Assembly: GCF_030159055.1 (NCBI RefSeq)
Contig: NZ_BQXQ01000024.1
Span: 1-64,000, forward strand
Direction of reading: 5' to 3'
Origin: Acidovorax sp. SUPP3334
Lineage (GTDB): Bacteria; Pseudomonadota; Gammaproteobacteria; Burkholderiales; Burkholderiaceae_C
DNA length: 64,000 nt
Each line of letters opens with the position of its first letter. Within the stretch, counting starts at the first letter, position 1. The notes beneath the pieces were generated by a model. The model had not been told where the DNA came from. It saw only the letters and a list, made by a program, of their open reading frames with translations, and made no database searches. Both the position numbers and the translations under genes were made by a program. This document shows positions 49,885 to 59,300 of this stretch, piece after piece.

Positions 49885-50233
49885 CGACCGCCGTGGCGGG
49901 ACTGGCGGGACTGGCGGGACTGGCGGGACTGGCGGGACTGGCGGCACGAACGTTCGCCGCATCCTGCCGCTCGAAGTGGTTCATGGCCGCGCAGTAGATC
50001 GCCACGATGCCGATGAACACCAGCACCGCGCCCTGCGACGCGATCCAGTACCCCAGCGGCCAGTCGCCGACCATGATTTGCAGGTCACGGGCGAAATAGC
50101 AGGCGCCGAAGGACACCGCTGCCCATGCCAGCAGCAAGCCCGCCTTCAGCCAGAGGTGGCGGGCGTCGTGCAGGTCGGGCGGAAAGAGGTGCCCGGCCCC
50201 TTGCTCCTCGGTCGCCTGCGGGCGCGTGGGCAT
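49826..50233 (-). CDS. DUF4212 small subunit of sodium/solute symporter
   Basis: A 135-residue membrane protein of the DUF4212 family (TIGR03647), always paired with an SSS symporter. Two transmembrane helices at about 29-47 and 63-82 enclose a conserved loop (FARDLQIMVGDWPLGYWIAS). After the second helix the protein carries an extension (ASPASPASP...) encoded by a 9-base tandem repeat, not part of the family core. The gene starts 19 bases after the ppsA stop and overlaps the symporter gene, so ppsA-DUF4212-symporter is one transcript. Confidence 0.88.
   Translation of the reverse strand: MPTRPQATEEQGAGHLFPPDLHDARHLWLKAGLLLAWAAVSFGACYFARDLQIMVGDWPLGYWIASQGAVLVFIGIVAIYCAAMNHFERQDAANVRAASPASPASPASPASPATAVDALAASHTSSAAHGAHPRG
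49895..49944. repeat. 9-base tandem repeat GGCGGGACT, 5.6 copies
   Basis: Five perfect GGCGGGACT units (49895-49939) plus a partial one. On the minus strand it encodes Ala-Ser-Pro repeats in the tail of the DUF4212 protein. The unit is a multiple of three, so copy-number changes keep that frame. Confidence 0.95.
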
Positions 50234-50252
50234 GGTGGCCGGACCGGGGCCG

Positions 50253-52643
50253 TCAGCGGGCCAGTTGCTGCCAGGTGGCGATCACGCTGTCGGGGTTGAG
50301 CGAGATCGACGAGATGCCTTCCTTGGCCAGCCACTCGGCGAAGTCAGGATGGTCGCTGGGCCCCTGGCCGCAGATGCCCACGTACTTGCCCTGCGCCTTG
50401 CACGCGGCGATGGCACGCGACAGCAGCGCCAGCACGGCCGGGTCGCGTTCGTCGAAGTCCTGCGCGAGCAGTTCGAGCCCCGAGTCGCGGTCCAGGCCCA
50501 GGGTGAGCTGGGTCAGGTCGTTGGAGCCGACCGAGAAGCCGTCGAAGTACTGCAGGAACTCGTCGGCCAGCACGGCGTTGCTGGGCACCTCGCACATCAT
50601 GATGACCTTGAGGTCGTCCTTGCCGCGCTGCAGCCCATGCTTGGCCAGCAACTGGGTGACCTTGTCGGCCTGGCCCAGCGTGCGCACGAAAGGCACCATC
50701 ACCTGCACGTTGGTCAGGCCCATCTCGCCGCGCACGCGCTTGATGGCGTCGCATTCCATCGCGAACGCCTCGCCGAAATCGGCGCTGATGTAGCGCGCCG
50801 CGCCGCGAAAGCCCAGCATCGGGTTTTCTTCCTCGGGCTCGTAGCGGCTGCCGCCGATGAGCTTGCGGTATTCGTTGGATTTGAAGTCCGACAGGCGCAC
50901 GATCACCGGCTTGGGCCAGAAAGCAGCGGCGATGGTCGCCACGCCCTCGGCCACCTTGTCCACGTAGAACGCACGGGGCGAGGCATGGCCGCGCGCCACC
51001 GACTCCACCGCCTTCTTCAGGTCGGCATCGACGGCGGGGTAGTCCAGGATGGCCTTGGGATGCACGCCGATGTTGTTGTTGATGATGAACTCCAGCCGGG
51101 CCAGGCCCACGCCGTCGTTGGGCAGCTGGCAGAAGTCGAAGGCCAGTTGCGGATTGCCAACGTTCATCATGATCTTGGTGCTGATCTTGGGCATTTCGCC
51201 GCGCTGCACTTCGGTCACTTCGGTTTCGAGCAGGCCGTCGTAGATCTTGCCGGTGTCGCCCTCGGCGCAGCTCACGGTCACCAGGGTGCCGTCTTTCAGC
51301 AGGCTGGTGGCATCGCCGCAGCCCACCACGGCCGGAATGCCGAGTTCACGCGCGATGATGGCCGCGTGGCAGGTGCGCCCGCCGCGGTTGGTGACGATGG
51401 CGCTGGCGCGCTTCATCACGGGTTCCCAGTTGGGGTCGGTCATGTCGGTCACCAGCACGTCGCCGGGCTGCACCTTGTCCATCTCGGCGATGTCGCTCAC
51501 CAGGCGCACGGGGCCGGTGCCGATCTTCTGGCCGATGGCGCGGCCTTCGGCCAGCACGGTTCCGGTGCCTTTCAGCTTGAAGCGCTGTTCGGCCTGGCCC
51601 TTGGACTGGCTCTTCACCGTCTCGGGGCGCGCCTGAAGGATGTACAGCAGGCCGTCGGTGCCGTCCTTGCCCCATTCGATGTCCATGGGGCGGCAGTAGT
51701 GCTGCTCGATCACCAGGGCGTAGTGGGCGAGTTGCTCCACGTCGGCATCGGACAGCGAGAACCGGTTGCGCTGCTCGGTCGCCACGTCCACCGTCTTGAC
51801 GAGCTTGCCCGTAGCGGCCTTCTCATCGGCGGAGGCAAACACCATCTGCACCAGCTTGGAGCCCAGGTTGCGGCGGATCACGGCCTTGTTGCCGGCCTGC
51901 AGCATGGGCTTGTGCACGTAGAACTCGTCGGGGTTCACGGCGCCCTGCACCACCGTCTCGCCCAGGCCGTAGCTGCTGGTGATGAAGACCACCTGGTCGA
52001 AACCGGACTCGGTGTCGATGGTGAACATCACGCCGGCCGCGCCCAGATCGGAGCGCACCATGCGCTGAACGCCGGCCGACAGGGCGACCACGTCATGCGC
52101 GAAGCCCTTGTGCACGCGGTAGCTGATGGCACGGTCGTTGTACAGGGAAGCGAACACTTCCTTCATCTTGTGCAGCACATCGTCGATGCCGACCACGTTG
52201 AGGAAAGTCTCTTGCTGGCCGGCGAACGAGGCGTCGGGCAGGTCTTCCGCCGTGGCAGAGGAACGCACGGCGAAACTGGCCTGGGGATTGCCTTCGGAAA
52301 GCGTTGCGAAGGCTTCGGCGATGGCCTGCTGCAGGTCGGCCGGGAATGGCTGGGCCTCGACCATGGCACGGATCTCGGCGCCGGCGGCGGCCAGGGCGCG
52401 CACGTCTTCGGTGTCCAGCGCGGCCAGGCGCTTGCTGATCTTGTCGGCCAGTCCGTCGTGCGCGAGGAACTGGCGGAAGGCGTGCGCCGTGGTGGCAAAG
52501 CCCGTGGGGACGCGAACGCCCTGGGGCAGTTGGGAGATCATCTCGCCGAGGGAGGCGTTTTTGCCGCCTACCGACTCGACATCGGTCATTCTCAGGTTTT
52601 CAAACGGAACGACCAGGGCGGTCGCGTTGAAGAGTGCAGACAT
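50253..52643 (-). CDS. ppsA: Phosphoenolpyruvate synthase
   Basis: Converts pyruvate and ATP to phosphoenolpyruvate, AMP and phosphate, the entry to gluconeogenesis. The 796-residue protein has the N-terminal ATP-grasp domain ([36 protein letters not shown]), the swivelling phosphohistidine domain ([20 protein letters not shown]) and the C-terminal TIM barrel ([35 protein letters not shown]). I took the ATG at 52643, which starts the family sequence; the frame is open 270 codons further upstream by chance. It is divergent from its regulator gene ppsR over 222 bases and followed by the DUF4212/symporter pair. Confidence 0.96.
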   Translation of the reverse strand: MSALFNATALVVPFENLRMTDVESVGGKNASLGEMISQLPQGVRVPTGFATTAHAFRQFLAHDGLADKISKRLAALDTEDVRALAAAGAEIRAMVEAQPFPADLQQAIAEAFATLSEGNPQASFAVRSSATAEDLPDASFAGQQETFLNVVGIDDVLHKMKEVFASLYNDRAISYRVHKGFAHDVVALSAGVQRMVRSDLGAAGVMFTIDTESGFDQVVFITSSYGLGETVVQGAVNPDEFYVHKPMLQAGNKAVIRRNLGSKLVQMVFASADEKAATGKLVKTVDVATEQRNRFSLSDADVEQLAHYALVIEQHYCRPMDIEWGKDGTDGLLYILQARPETVKSQSKGQAEQRFKLKGTGTVLAEGRAIGQKIGTGPVRLVSDIAEMDKVQPGDVLVTDMTDPNWEPVMKRASAIVTNRGGRTCHAAIIARELGIPAVVGCGDATSLLKDGTLVTVSCAEGDTGKIYDGLLETEVTEVQRGEMPKISTKIMMNVGNPQLAFDFCQLPNDGVGLARLEFIINNNIGVHPKAILDYPAVDADLKKAVESVARGHASPRAFYVDKVAEGVATIAAAFWPKPVIVRLSDFKSNEYRKLIGGSRYEPEEENPMLGFRGAARYISADFGEAFAMECDAIKRVRGEMGLTNVQVMVPFVRTLGQADKVTQLLAKHGLQRGKDDLKVIMMCEVPSNAVLADEFLQYFDGFSVGSNDLTQLTLGLDRDSGLELLAQDFDERDPAVLALLSRAIAACKAQGKYVGICGQGPSDHPDFAEWLAKEGISSISLNPDSVIATWQQLAR

Positions 52644-52865
52644 GGGATAGCTCCAGAAGTTGAAACTGGGTCTGCGCCTGCGCTCCCGAGGAGCAATTGC
52701 GGGCGAGCGCCCATGCACGGCGTTCGGCTTGGTTGTTGTGGTTGTGGGCCGCCGGGGGTGTGCATGGTGGGAATTTGGATAATGGGCGCCATTGTAGGCT
52801 CGCCCTGCGCGGCCGCGCTGGCAGCGGGCTGACGGCCTTGTTTCACTTTTCGGAAACCCCTGCCC

Positions 52866-53687
52866 ATGCACACGCGCACCGTTTTCTTCATCTCCGACGG
52901 CACCGGCATCACGGCCGAGACCTTCGGCAACGCCATCCTGGCCCAGTTCGACATGAAGCCGCGCCACGTGCGCCTGCCCTTCATAGACACCGAGGACAAA
53001 GCCCACCAGGCCGTGCGGCAGATCAACCACACGGCGGAAGTCGAGGGCAAGAAGCCCATCGTCTTCACGACGCTGGTCAACATGGGCGTGCTTCGCGTGA
53101 TCCAGGAGGGCTGCAAGGGCATGCTGTTGGACATGTTCGGCACGTTCATCCGGCCGCTGGAGACCGAGCTGGGCACCAAGTCGCACCACCGGGTGGGACG
53201 ATTTTCGGACGTGAGCCTGAGCAAGGAATACACCGACCGCATCGAGGCGATCAACTTCAGCCTGGACCACGACGATGGCCAGAGCCACCGTGACCTGGCC
53301 GGCGCCGACGTGATCCTGGTGGGCGTGTCGCGCAGCGGCAAGACGCCGACCAGCCTGTACCTGGCCATGCAATGCGGCTTGAAGGTGGCCAACTACCCGC
53401 TGATTCCCGAAGACTTCGAACGGCGCCAGCTGCCTCCGGCCCTGGAGCCCCACCGCAAGAAGATCTTCGGGCTGACCATCCAGCCCGAACGGCTCTCGCA
53501 GATCCGCAACGAACGGCGTCCTAATTCCAAATATGCGGCGCTGGACAACTGCCGCAATGAAGTGTCCGAAGCCGAAGCCATGATGCGGCGCGCGGGCATC
53601 CGCTGGCTGTCAACGACCACCAAGAGCATCGAGGAAATCGCCACGACCATCCTGCAGGAAGTGCGTCCTGAGCGGCTGGTGTATTAA
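52866..53687 (+). CDS. ppsR: PEP synthase regulatory protein PpsR (bifunctional kinase/pyrophosphorylase)
   Basis: Switches PEP synthase off by ADP-dependent threonine phosphorylation and on by phosphate-dependent dephosphorylation. The 273-residue protein (DUF299) has the family start [20 protein letters not shown], the P-loop [15 protein letters not shown] near residue 155 and [10 protein letters not shown]. It is divergent from its substrate's gene ppsA, as in many bacteria. It is the last clear core-genome gene before the accessory region. Confidence 0.95.
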   Translation: MHTRTVFFISDGTGITAETFGNAILAQFDMKPRHVRLPFIDTEDKAHQAVRQINHTAEVEGKKPIVFTTLVNMGVLRVIQEGCKGMLLDMFGTFIRPLETELGTKSHHRVGRFSDVSLSKEYTDRIEAINFSLDHDDGQSHRDLAGADVILVGVSRSGKTPTSLYLAMQCGLKVANYPLIPEDFERRQLPPALEPHRKKIFGLTIQPERLSQIRNERRPNSKYAALDNCRNEVSEAEAMMRRAGIRWLSTTTKSIEEIATTILQEVRPERLVY

Positions 53688-53812
53688 TCGGTAACGACTT
53701 GGTCAGACGAATCAGCGGCTGAACAGAAAGCATCCCTTTATTATTTGTGGATGGACAGAGACGGCTTCGCACAGCCTTCCGTCGGTCTATCGGTTAATAA
53801 AAAGGGAGAACG

Positions 53813-54469
53813 ATGGCTGAAATCGAGTGTCGTGCATCCAACAATTCACCTACGTGGGGGTTGATTGATCTATTTGCTTGGAAGCTGATTCCGGACCGCT
53901 TGGGTGGTGGCCGACAATACATCCAGAACTTCAAGGACGCGTGGGTTCGTCATAACAAGCAGTACATCCTTGAAGCTGCCACCAAATATCGACTTCCCCC
54001 GCCATTGTTGGCTGGTGTTTGCTGGATCGAGGTGGGAGGCGATCCCAGTTTCATCGATCGTGTCGCCTTTGAAGTTCGTTCATTCGACTGGAGCGGCCCT
54101 CCTGCCATCGACAAAATGGCGATCACCCGGCACCCGAACAAAACCTCTTTCGGCTCTGTCAGCATTCAAATCCGCACCGCCGGCGAGACGATGGGCATTC
54201 CCGCTTCCGCCATGTCGGTCACCCAATCGAGGGGACTCGCCAACTGCCTGCAAAGGGATGTTTTCAATATCGACGTTGTGGCGCAGCATCTGAGGCAATT
54301 GGCCGACCACGATCAGTACACCTTTCCGCTGAGCATGGAACAGGTCCGCATCATCGGCGCGCGCTACAACAGAGGCGTGGGTCTGTCTTTGGAGCAGATT
54401 CAACAGAATACGAGCTATGGAAACTTCATCGTCAATTTTTGGCCGCGGTTCACCAGCCTGATTGAATAA
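53813..54469 (+). CDS. Lysozyme-like (GH23/transglycosylase-like) protein, candidate toxin or endolysin
   Basis: No close family comes to mind, but the 218 residues follow the lysozyme-like transglycosylase plan: LPPPLLAGVCWIEVGGDPS with candidate catalytic Glu73, then FGSVSIQIRTA (113-123), matching the G-x-x-Q-I-x-x-x-TA strand of GH23 enzymes, and ARYNRG (183-188), matching the AYN-G motif. There is no signal peptide and no membrane helix, so it needs a dedicated secretion route or a holin. The ribosome site is good (GGGAGA). Base composition is plainly lower in GC than ppsR next door. A small membrane protein gene follows after 18 bases. Confidence 0.65.
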   Translation: MAEIECRASNNSPTWGLIDLFAWKLIPDRLGGGRQYIQNFKDAWVRHNKQYILEAATKYRLPPPLLAGVCWIEVGGDPSFIDRVAFEVRSFDWSGPPAIDKMAITRHPNKTSFGSVSIQIRTAGETMGIPASAMSVTQSRGLANCLQRDVFNIDVVAQHLRQLADHDQYTFPLSMEQVRIIGARYNRGVGLSLEQIQQNTSYGNFIVNFWPRFTSLIE

Positions 54470-54487
54470 GAATGAGGTCCATCAGCC

Positions 54488-54784
54488 ATGAATAAATTAT
54501 TGCGGATCACCCTCCATACGGCGTCGATATTCGGCCTGTTGGTCATGGCGCTTCTGCCAGGGAATCAATACGACTTTATGCACGAGATGGACCCGTCCAT
54601 CCCTGCCAATGCCATCGAAAACGGATCAAACAATGCCATCGTGGCCACGATTGCGATTTTCGCAATCGTCGCAGTAATGCAAATTGCCCTCGCAGTGAAA
54701 GCATCCAGGCCACAGGCTCGCGTTCTGCCCGTGATGCAGATTCTTCTTGGCCTGACGATCCTTGCGGTCAAAGTGACCGGGTAA
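54488..54784 (+). CDS. Small three-helix membrane protein, candidate immunity protein or holin
   Basis: Unrecognised 98-residue protein. Hydrophobic segments lie at about residues 9-24, 49-69 and 80-96, with a polar loop of about 24 residues between the first and second (GNQYDFMHEMDPSIPANAIE). It starts 18 bases after the lysozyme-like gene with a GAGGT ribosome site, so the two are surely co-transcribed. Membrane-bound immunity proteins often guard the periplasm against wall-cutting toxins; a holin paired with an endolysin is the other option. It shares the low GC of its partner. Confidence 0.6.
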   Translation: MNKLLRITLHTASIFGLLVMALLPGNQYDFMHEMDPSIPANAIENGSNNAIVATIAIFAIVAVMQIALAVKASRPQARVLPVMQILLGLTILAVKVTG

Positions 54785-54945
54785 GCTGAAAAGATTGCGG
54801 GAAAGTGCCTCCTACCTTGTTCTACTTGGGCTGTTGTTGTGGCGTGCCGCTACCCTGGGAGCAGTAGTGCTGATGGCGGTTGGCCGCCGTCAAGAGAAAG
54901 GCCGTCATATCCATCAATGATCACCCGGACGTCAGGCGTGCTTTA

Positions 54946-56053
54946 TTCATAAGTCAGTAACTTAGAGAACACTCTCTTGCGCAGTGCGGCGATCGGTGCT
55001 TTCATTGACGGCATGAAACGAGACGGACGCACCCTGGCCCACAATGTGTTGGAAGAAATGCGCATGCTGGCCGTACAGCGCATGCGCGAAGGAGAGTCGC
55101 CAGCAGCGGTGGCGGCTTCCTTTGGCATGCACAGGGGCTGGGCCTACAAGTGCAAAGCCGCTGCCAGCGGGCGCGGAAATGGGCTGCGCGCGCTGCGCTC
55201 GACCAAAGGCACAGGCCGCCCGCGCAGCCTCACACCCGTGCAGGAGCGCCAGGTTTTTCGCTGGGTCAACGGCAAAAACCCACGCCAGCACGGCTTCGAC
55301 TTTGGCCTGTGGACGCGCCAGATTGTGCGAGAACTGGTGGCGCAGCGTTTTGGGGTGAACCTGTCGCTGGCCAGCATCGGAGCCTTGCTCGCGCGTCTGG
55401 GCCTGACACCGCAAAAGCCCTTGCAACGAGCTTACCAACGTGACCCGCAAGCCATTGAGCGCTGGGTCACCGAGACCTATCCGGCCATTGCCCGGCAGGC
55501 CAAGCGGGACAAGGCCGAAGTCTTCTTCTGGGACGAGTCGGGCTTTCGCGCTGATGCCGTGCATGGCAAGACCTGGGGAGCCAAGGGCCAGACCCCGGTC
55601 GTGGAGCGCCCGGGCCAGCGCCAGTCGATCTCGGCGGCCTCAGCCGTCAACTCCAAAGGGGCGTTCTGGTTTGAGACCTACCAGGGAGCGCTTACAGGCG
55701 AGTTGTTCGTGCAACTGCTCAAGAACATGATGGCCGAGCGTGAGAAACCCGTGCACTTGGTCGTCGATGGCTTGCCGGCTCACAAGAAGGCCCTCGTCAA
55801 GCAATACGTGGCAAGCACGGCAGGCGCATCGACGTTGCACTTCCTGCCCGGCTATGCGCCAGACCTCAATCCAGATGAGCTGGTATGGAGCCACGCCAAG
55901 CGCACAGGGGTGGCGCGCAGTCCATTGCGAAAGGGAGACAAGCTCAAGGAGCGTGTGGATGCGCAGTTGCAGTCGGTGGCTGAAGATCCTGCACTCATCA
56001 GGTCAGGTCATTCTTCAGACACCCATCTGTCGCCTATATTTCTGACTTTTGAG
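54946..56053 (+). mobile_element. Complete IS630-family insertion sequence with TA duplication
   Basis: The ends are defined by imperfect terminal inverted repeats: 54946-54971 and the reverse complement of 56028-56053 agree at 18 of 26 positions, including an unbroken AAGTCAG core. Both ends are flanked by TA (54944-54945 and 56054-56055), the target duplication typical of IS630/Tc1 elements. The 1108-base element carries one intact transposase gene. It sits against an IS5-family remnant on its right. Confidence 0.88.
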
Positions 56054-56056
56054 TAA
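55013..56056 (+). CDS. IS630-family transposase
   Basis: A 347-residue DDE transposase. The N-terminal paired HTH (AVQRMREGESPAAVAASFGM and a second HTH around RQIVRELVAQRFGVNLSLAS) is followed by the catalytic core with FFWDESGFR, HLVVDGLPAHK and GYAPDLNPDELVW, which supply the three acidic residues. I used the ATG at 55013; the frame is open 12 codons upstream. The last sense codon GAG is the last triplet of the element, and the stop TAA is formed by the TA target duplication plus the next host base. Confidence 0.9.
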   Translation: MKRDGRTLAHNVLEEMRMLAVQRMREGESPAAVAASFGMHRGWAYKCKAAASGRGNGLRALRSTKGTGRPRSLTPVQERQVFRWVNGKNPRQHGFDFGLWTRQIVRELVAQRFGVNLSLASIGALLARLGLTPQKPLQRAYQRDPQAIERWVTETYPAIARQAKRDKAEVFFWDESGFRADAVHGKTWGAKGQTPVVERPGQRQSISAASAVNSKGAFWFETYQGALTGELFVQLLKNMMAEREKPVHLVVDGLPAHKKALVKQYVASTAGASTLHFLPGYAPDLNPDELVWSHAKRTGVARSPLRKGDKLKERVDAQLQSVAEDPALIRSGHSSDTHLSPIFLTFE

Positions 56057-56317
56057 AGCCTGCTCAAGCAGGCTAACGCCCTGATCATCGGGCAGGCTCC
56101 ACTTGGCGAAGTACGAATGCACGGTGCGCCACTTGGGAAGATCGCTGGGCAGTGCCCTGCATTGGCACCCTGTGCGCAGCAGATACAGCACCGCGCACCA
56201 CACCTCGTACAAGTCAACGGTGCGTGGCTTGGTCTTCTTGCGCGCACTCTCCAGCATCGGCTTGATGATCTCGAATTGCTCGCGGCTCGTATCGCTGGGA
56301 TATTTCTTGGTTCGCAC
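56054..56317 (-). pseudogene. IS5-family transposase, N-terminal fragment
   Basis: About 88 codons from a GTG start (MRTKKYPSDTSREQFEIIKP, then LYEVWCAVLYLLRTGCQCRALPSDL and WRTVHSYFAKWS), the N-terminal DUF4096-type region of IS5-group transposases. The DDE catalytic part is missing. The coding sequence is cut at about 56054 by the IS630 element; the frame runs on into IS630 DNA by chance. The outer end of this remnant lies at about 56360, only a few bases from the helicase stop codon. Confidence 0.85.
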
Positions 56318-56368
56318 CTCGTCATTGTCAGTGAGCAGACAAAGATCGTGAACACGTTCTAAGGCAAT

Positions 56369-59300
56369 TCATGTTGCATCTTCCTTACACATCAGCCTTT
56401 CCATGGTCTTGTAATAGCCGTTGAAGTCTGAATCGCTGCACCAGAACTCCTTGTTGCCGATCACGTAGAGACGCTTCTTTGCGCGAGTGACAGCCACGTT
56501 GACGAGATTCGGTTTTCGGCCTGCGTAACTTGAGATGACGCCGCGGCGGGCCGGGTCGCCGCCCAGCAAAAAGATCACGAAGTCGGCCTCCTTGCCTTGG
56601 AAGGTGTGGACCGTGCCACACATCTCTTTCGCCGTTTCCTTACCAAAACGGGCGCTCAACAGGTCTCTCATGCGCTCGCTGACGAGCCTGAAGGGAGTGA
56701 TGACGTAAATCCGGAGCTTCCCTTTTCCATCCCGAACTTTGCCGTCTGTAAGCTTTTCTATACCTTCCAGCGCTCGCTTGGCTTGGGACTCGATCCAGTG
56801 TCCTTGCGCGTCATCGTTGGATGCATCAAGCCAAGCACTGGGAGTTGCGGCGAAGCTTGCATCTTCACGAGTCCCGTAAACCATCCTGTTTTCGTACGCG
56901 ATGGCATTGGCAATCTGAAACATGGGGTTGATGCAACGACGATGCACCACCAAGGGAGATCCGAGCCAGATGTCGGTTCCATCCTCCTTGGAGCCCATCA
57001 AGGTGCCATAACGATTTGACCGATCAGCAAGGGTTTGAACGGAAGCATCCGGTGGCACGTACTTCGGCAACGTGCCGCAATAGGCCTGGAGTGGAGCCAC
57101 CAGTTCTTGAGGAATGTTGACGACAGGTTCGAGTTGGATTGGATCGCCAACAATCACCGCCCGTTTGGAACGCCAGATCGCGCCAATGGCCTGCTGGGGT
57201 GTCGCCTGGCCCGCTTCATCGATGAGAACCCATGCAAGGTCATTGCCTTTGACGCCTTTGAAGAGGCGTGGGAACGATGCGAACGCAGTCGAGACCAACG
57301 GGACGGTGACGAAAAAAGCATCCCACAAGGGCATGACGCCACCCTGTACCCGCCAGCCATGAAGCTTGCCTTGCAGGAGGTCAACGAACATCGACAAGGT
57401 TGGCTTGAGCTTGCTCCATGCGTGCACGACAAATGCCTTGTGCAGTTCCATGGATGCCACAAAGAGCTCACGGCGAGCATTGAAGAGGGCGCCATCGTCC
57501 TGGTATGGCGAGACTTGGTGGAATTCGTCGCGGGACAGCGCAAACAGATGCCAGGCCTTTCGGCTGGAGTCCCGCAAGGAAGCTGCATCCAATTTCTTGG
57601 TCATCACCTCAATCTGGCCGCTCAATTGCGCCTGGGTGCTCCTGAGTTCGGCCAGCGTCGATGTGCGCTGTTGGAACAGGCCGGTAACTCGCTGCAACTC
57701 GTGCCTGCAGGCGCTCGCATTGCCCTGACATTTCGCATGTTCGGCCGAAACAACCGAGAGGCCGGTGATGCGGGGAAACCCAGCGTGCTCCATGCGCTGG
57801 CATGCGGCGTTTACCGCATTTTTGCATTTCTGCTCCTGCTCTTGCAGAGAACGGAGCTTTGTATCCCAATGCTCGATCGAGTGCTTCAGCTTCTGTGCGT
57901 CGCGATACTTTTTTTGCGCTCGCTCGATGAGGTCATTCAACTGTCGATGCCGTGCCGCCCACTCGGCCACCTTGTCCCGCGAGAACCATCGCGTCAGAAG
58001 CCCTGGCCTGCATCGGTCATGATTGACCAGATTGCGCTGGCTGGCCTTCTCTTCACTTTCAGCTTCGGCCATCTCCATGATCAGCGCATGCACCTCCCCC
58101 ACAGGCCGGCTTGCCACGTGCGCGGAGGCAAGAGCAACGGCTTCGTCGTGCTTGGCCTTGGATGCGGCCAAGGCCTGGGCATGCTCCAAGCGTGAGGTCG
58201 ATACCACCAAAGCAGCCGCCGCTGCATCGCTGGCCTGCTTCGCCTTGCTTGCTGCGGATTCAAGCTGCACCAGCTCACCCTGGAGTTCAGCCTCCTGGGC
58301 CTGCAACTGGACCAGCGTGTCCTGGCTTCGAGGCAAACGCTCTAAGGTGTCCGCCAGATCAGCGGACTTTTTGACCTCCGCTGCCGCTCTCTGGCGGGCC
58401 GATTGATAGCGCGCCTTTGCATCTTGCCAAGACGGAACGCCGGCTTTCTGACTGTCGACCCACTCAGGCAAAGACATCTGCGCAAGAGGATTGGGCGTGC
58501 CATCGGGCAGCTTTTTACATTCCTTGTTCGGAAACCAGAACGTGCTTGCGAAAGCGTTGCGATTGGTAGAGTTGCCCAAGGCGGCAGATATCAATCCCCA
58601 CGTCTGTGGAGACGCCGGTCGACTCTCCTTCCTCTTCAAACCCATCGAATCAGAGACTTCAGAAAAATAATCCAGTTTGATCGCTTCATCGATGGCGCTC
58701 AGCCCTGGCAGTTCCAGGCTGATGTTCTCTACTGCGCCATTGTTGGCACTGGCGACTACCATGCCGTAGCCGCATAGCGAGGCATCAAGCTTCCAGACTT
58801 TGTATTTGTGGTCCTCGACTTTCAGTTCCTCGCTGAAGGCATCGTTGGGATGATTGAAAGCCATCAGCGCATCTGCCCGCTGCTGAATCACGGTCGCCAC
58901 AATGTCCTTGAGCATGGTGGTCTTTCCTGTCCCTGGTGGTCCATTGACCGAGAACAGGCCCGTGCTGCCAAGATCACGATGGATCGCGTTCACCGCGAAC
59001 TGTTGAGCGGTCACCAGCGGGTGGCTACCGGGCCATGCGGCCAGCGGCAGCTTGCTGGGATGCAAGCCATCCACCAAGGGCGCTTTGTCGTCCTTCACGT
59101 CCAGATCCACGCGCTCAGGCGACTCGATGCTTGCCAGGAATTGGTTGAGCGCGGCTCCGGTGTTCCCCGTGGAAAAGGCAGCTTGAACAGTTTCCACCTC
59201 CTCTGCATAGAAACTGTTGAGCGGGTCATTCATTTCCTTCTTGCTCTTTTTGCCCACGCTCTGCGTCTTGATGACCCACGGCGCCTCACTGGACGGAGCC

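Noticed and set aside
49895-49944. Short CRISPR-like array
   Set aside because: The 9-base units are contiguous with no spacers; it is a coding minisatellite.
50226-52832. An 868-codon open frame opposite ppsA
   Set aside because: Low-complexity His/Gly/Ala/Leu-rich translation with no motif, exactly antisense to a perfect ppsA; a GC-rich shadow frame.
52697-53293. Open frame overlapping the ppsR start
   Set aside because: It is a shifted frame of ppsR and the ppsA-ppsR gap, Arg/Gly/His-rich, without motifs.
54785-54943. C-terminal part of the IS5 transposase on the left side of the IS630 element
   Set aside because: I read the minus-strand frames and none shows the DDE core or the usual IS5 C-terminus, so this flank is not clearly IS5.
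56015-56053. Extra C-terminal residues of the IS5 fragment
   Set aside because: These codons lie inside the right inverted repeat of the IS630 element and are a chance read-through.
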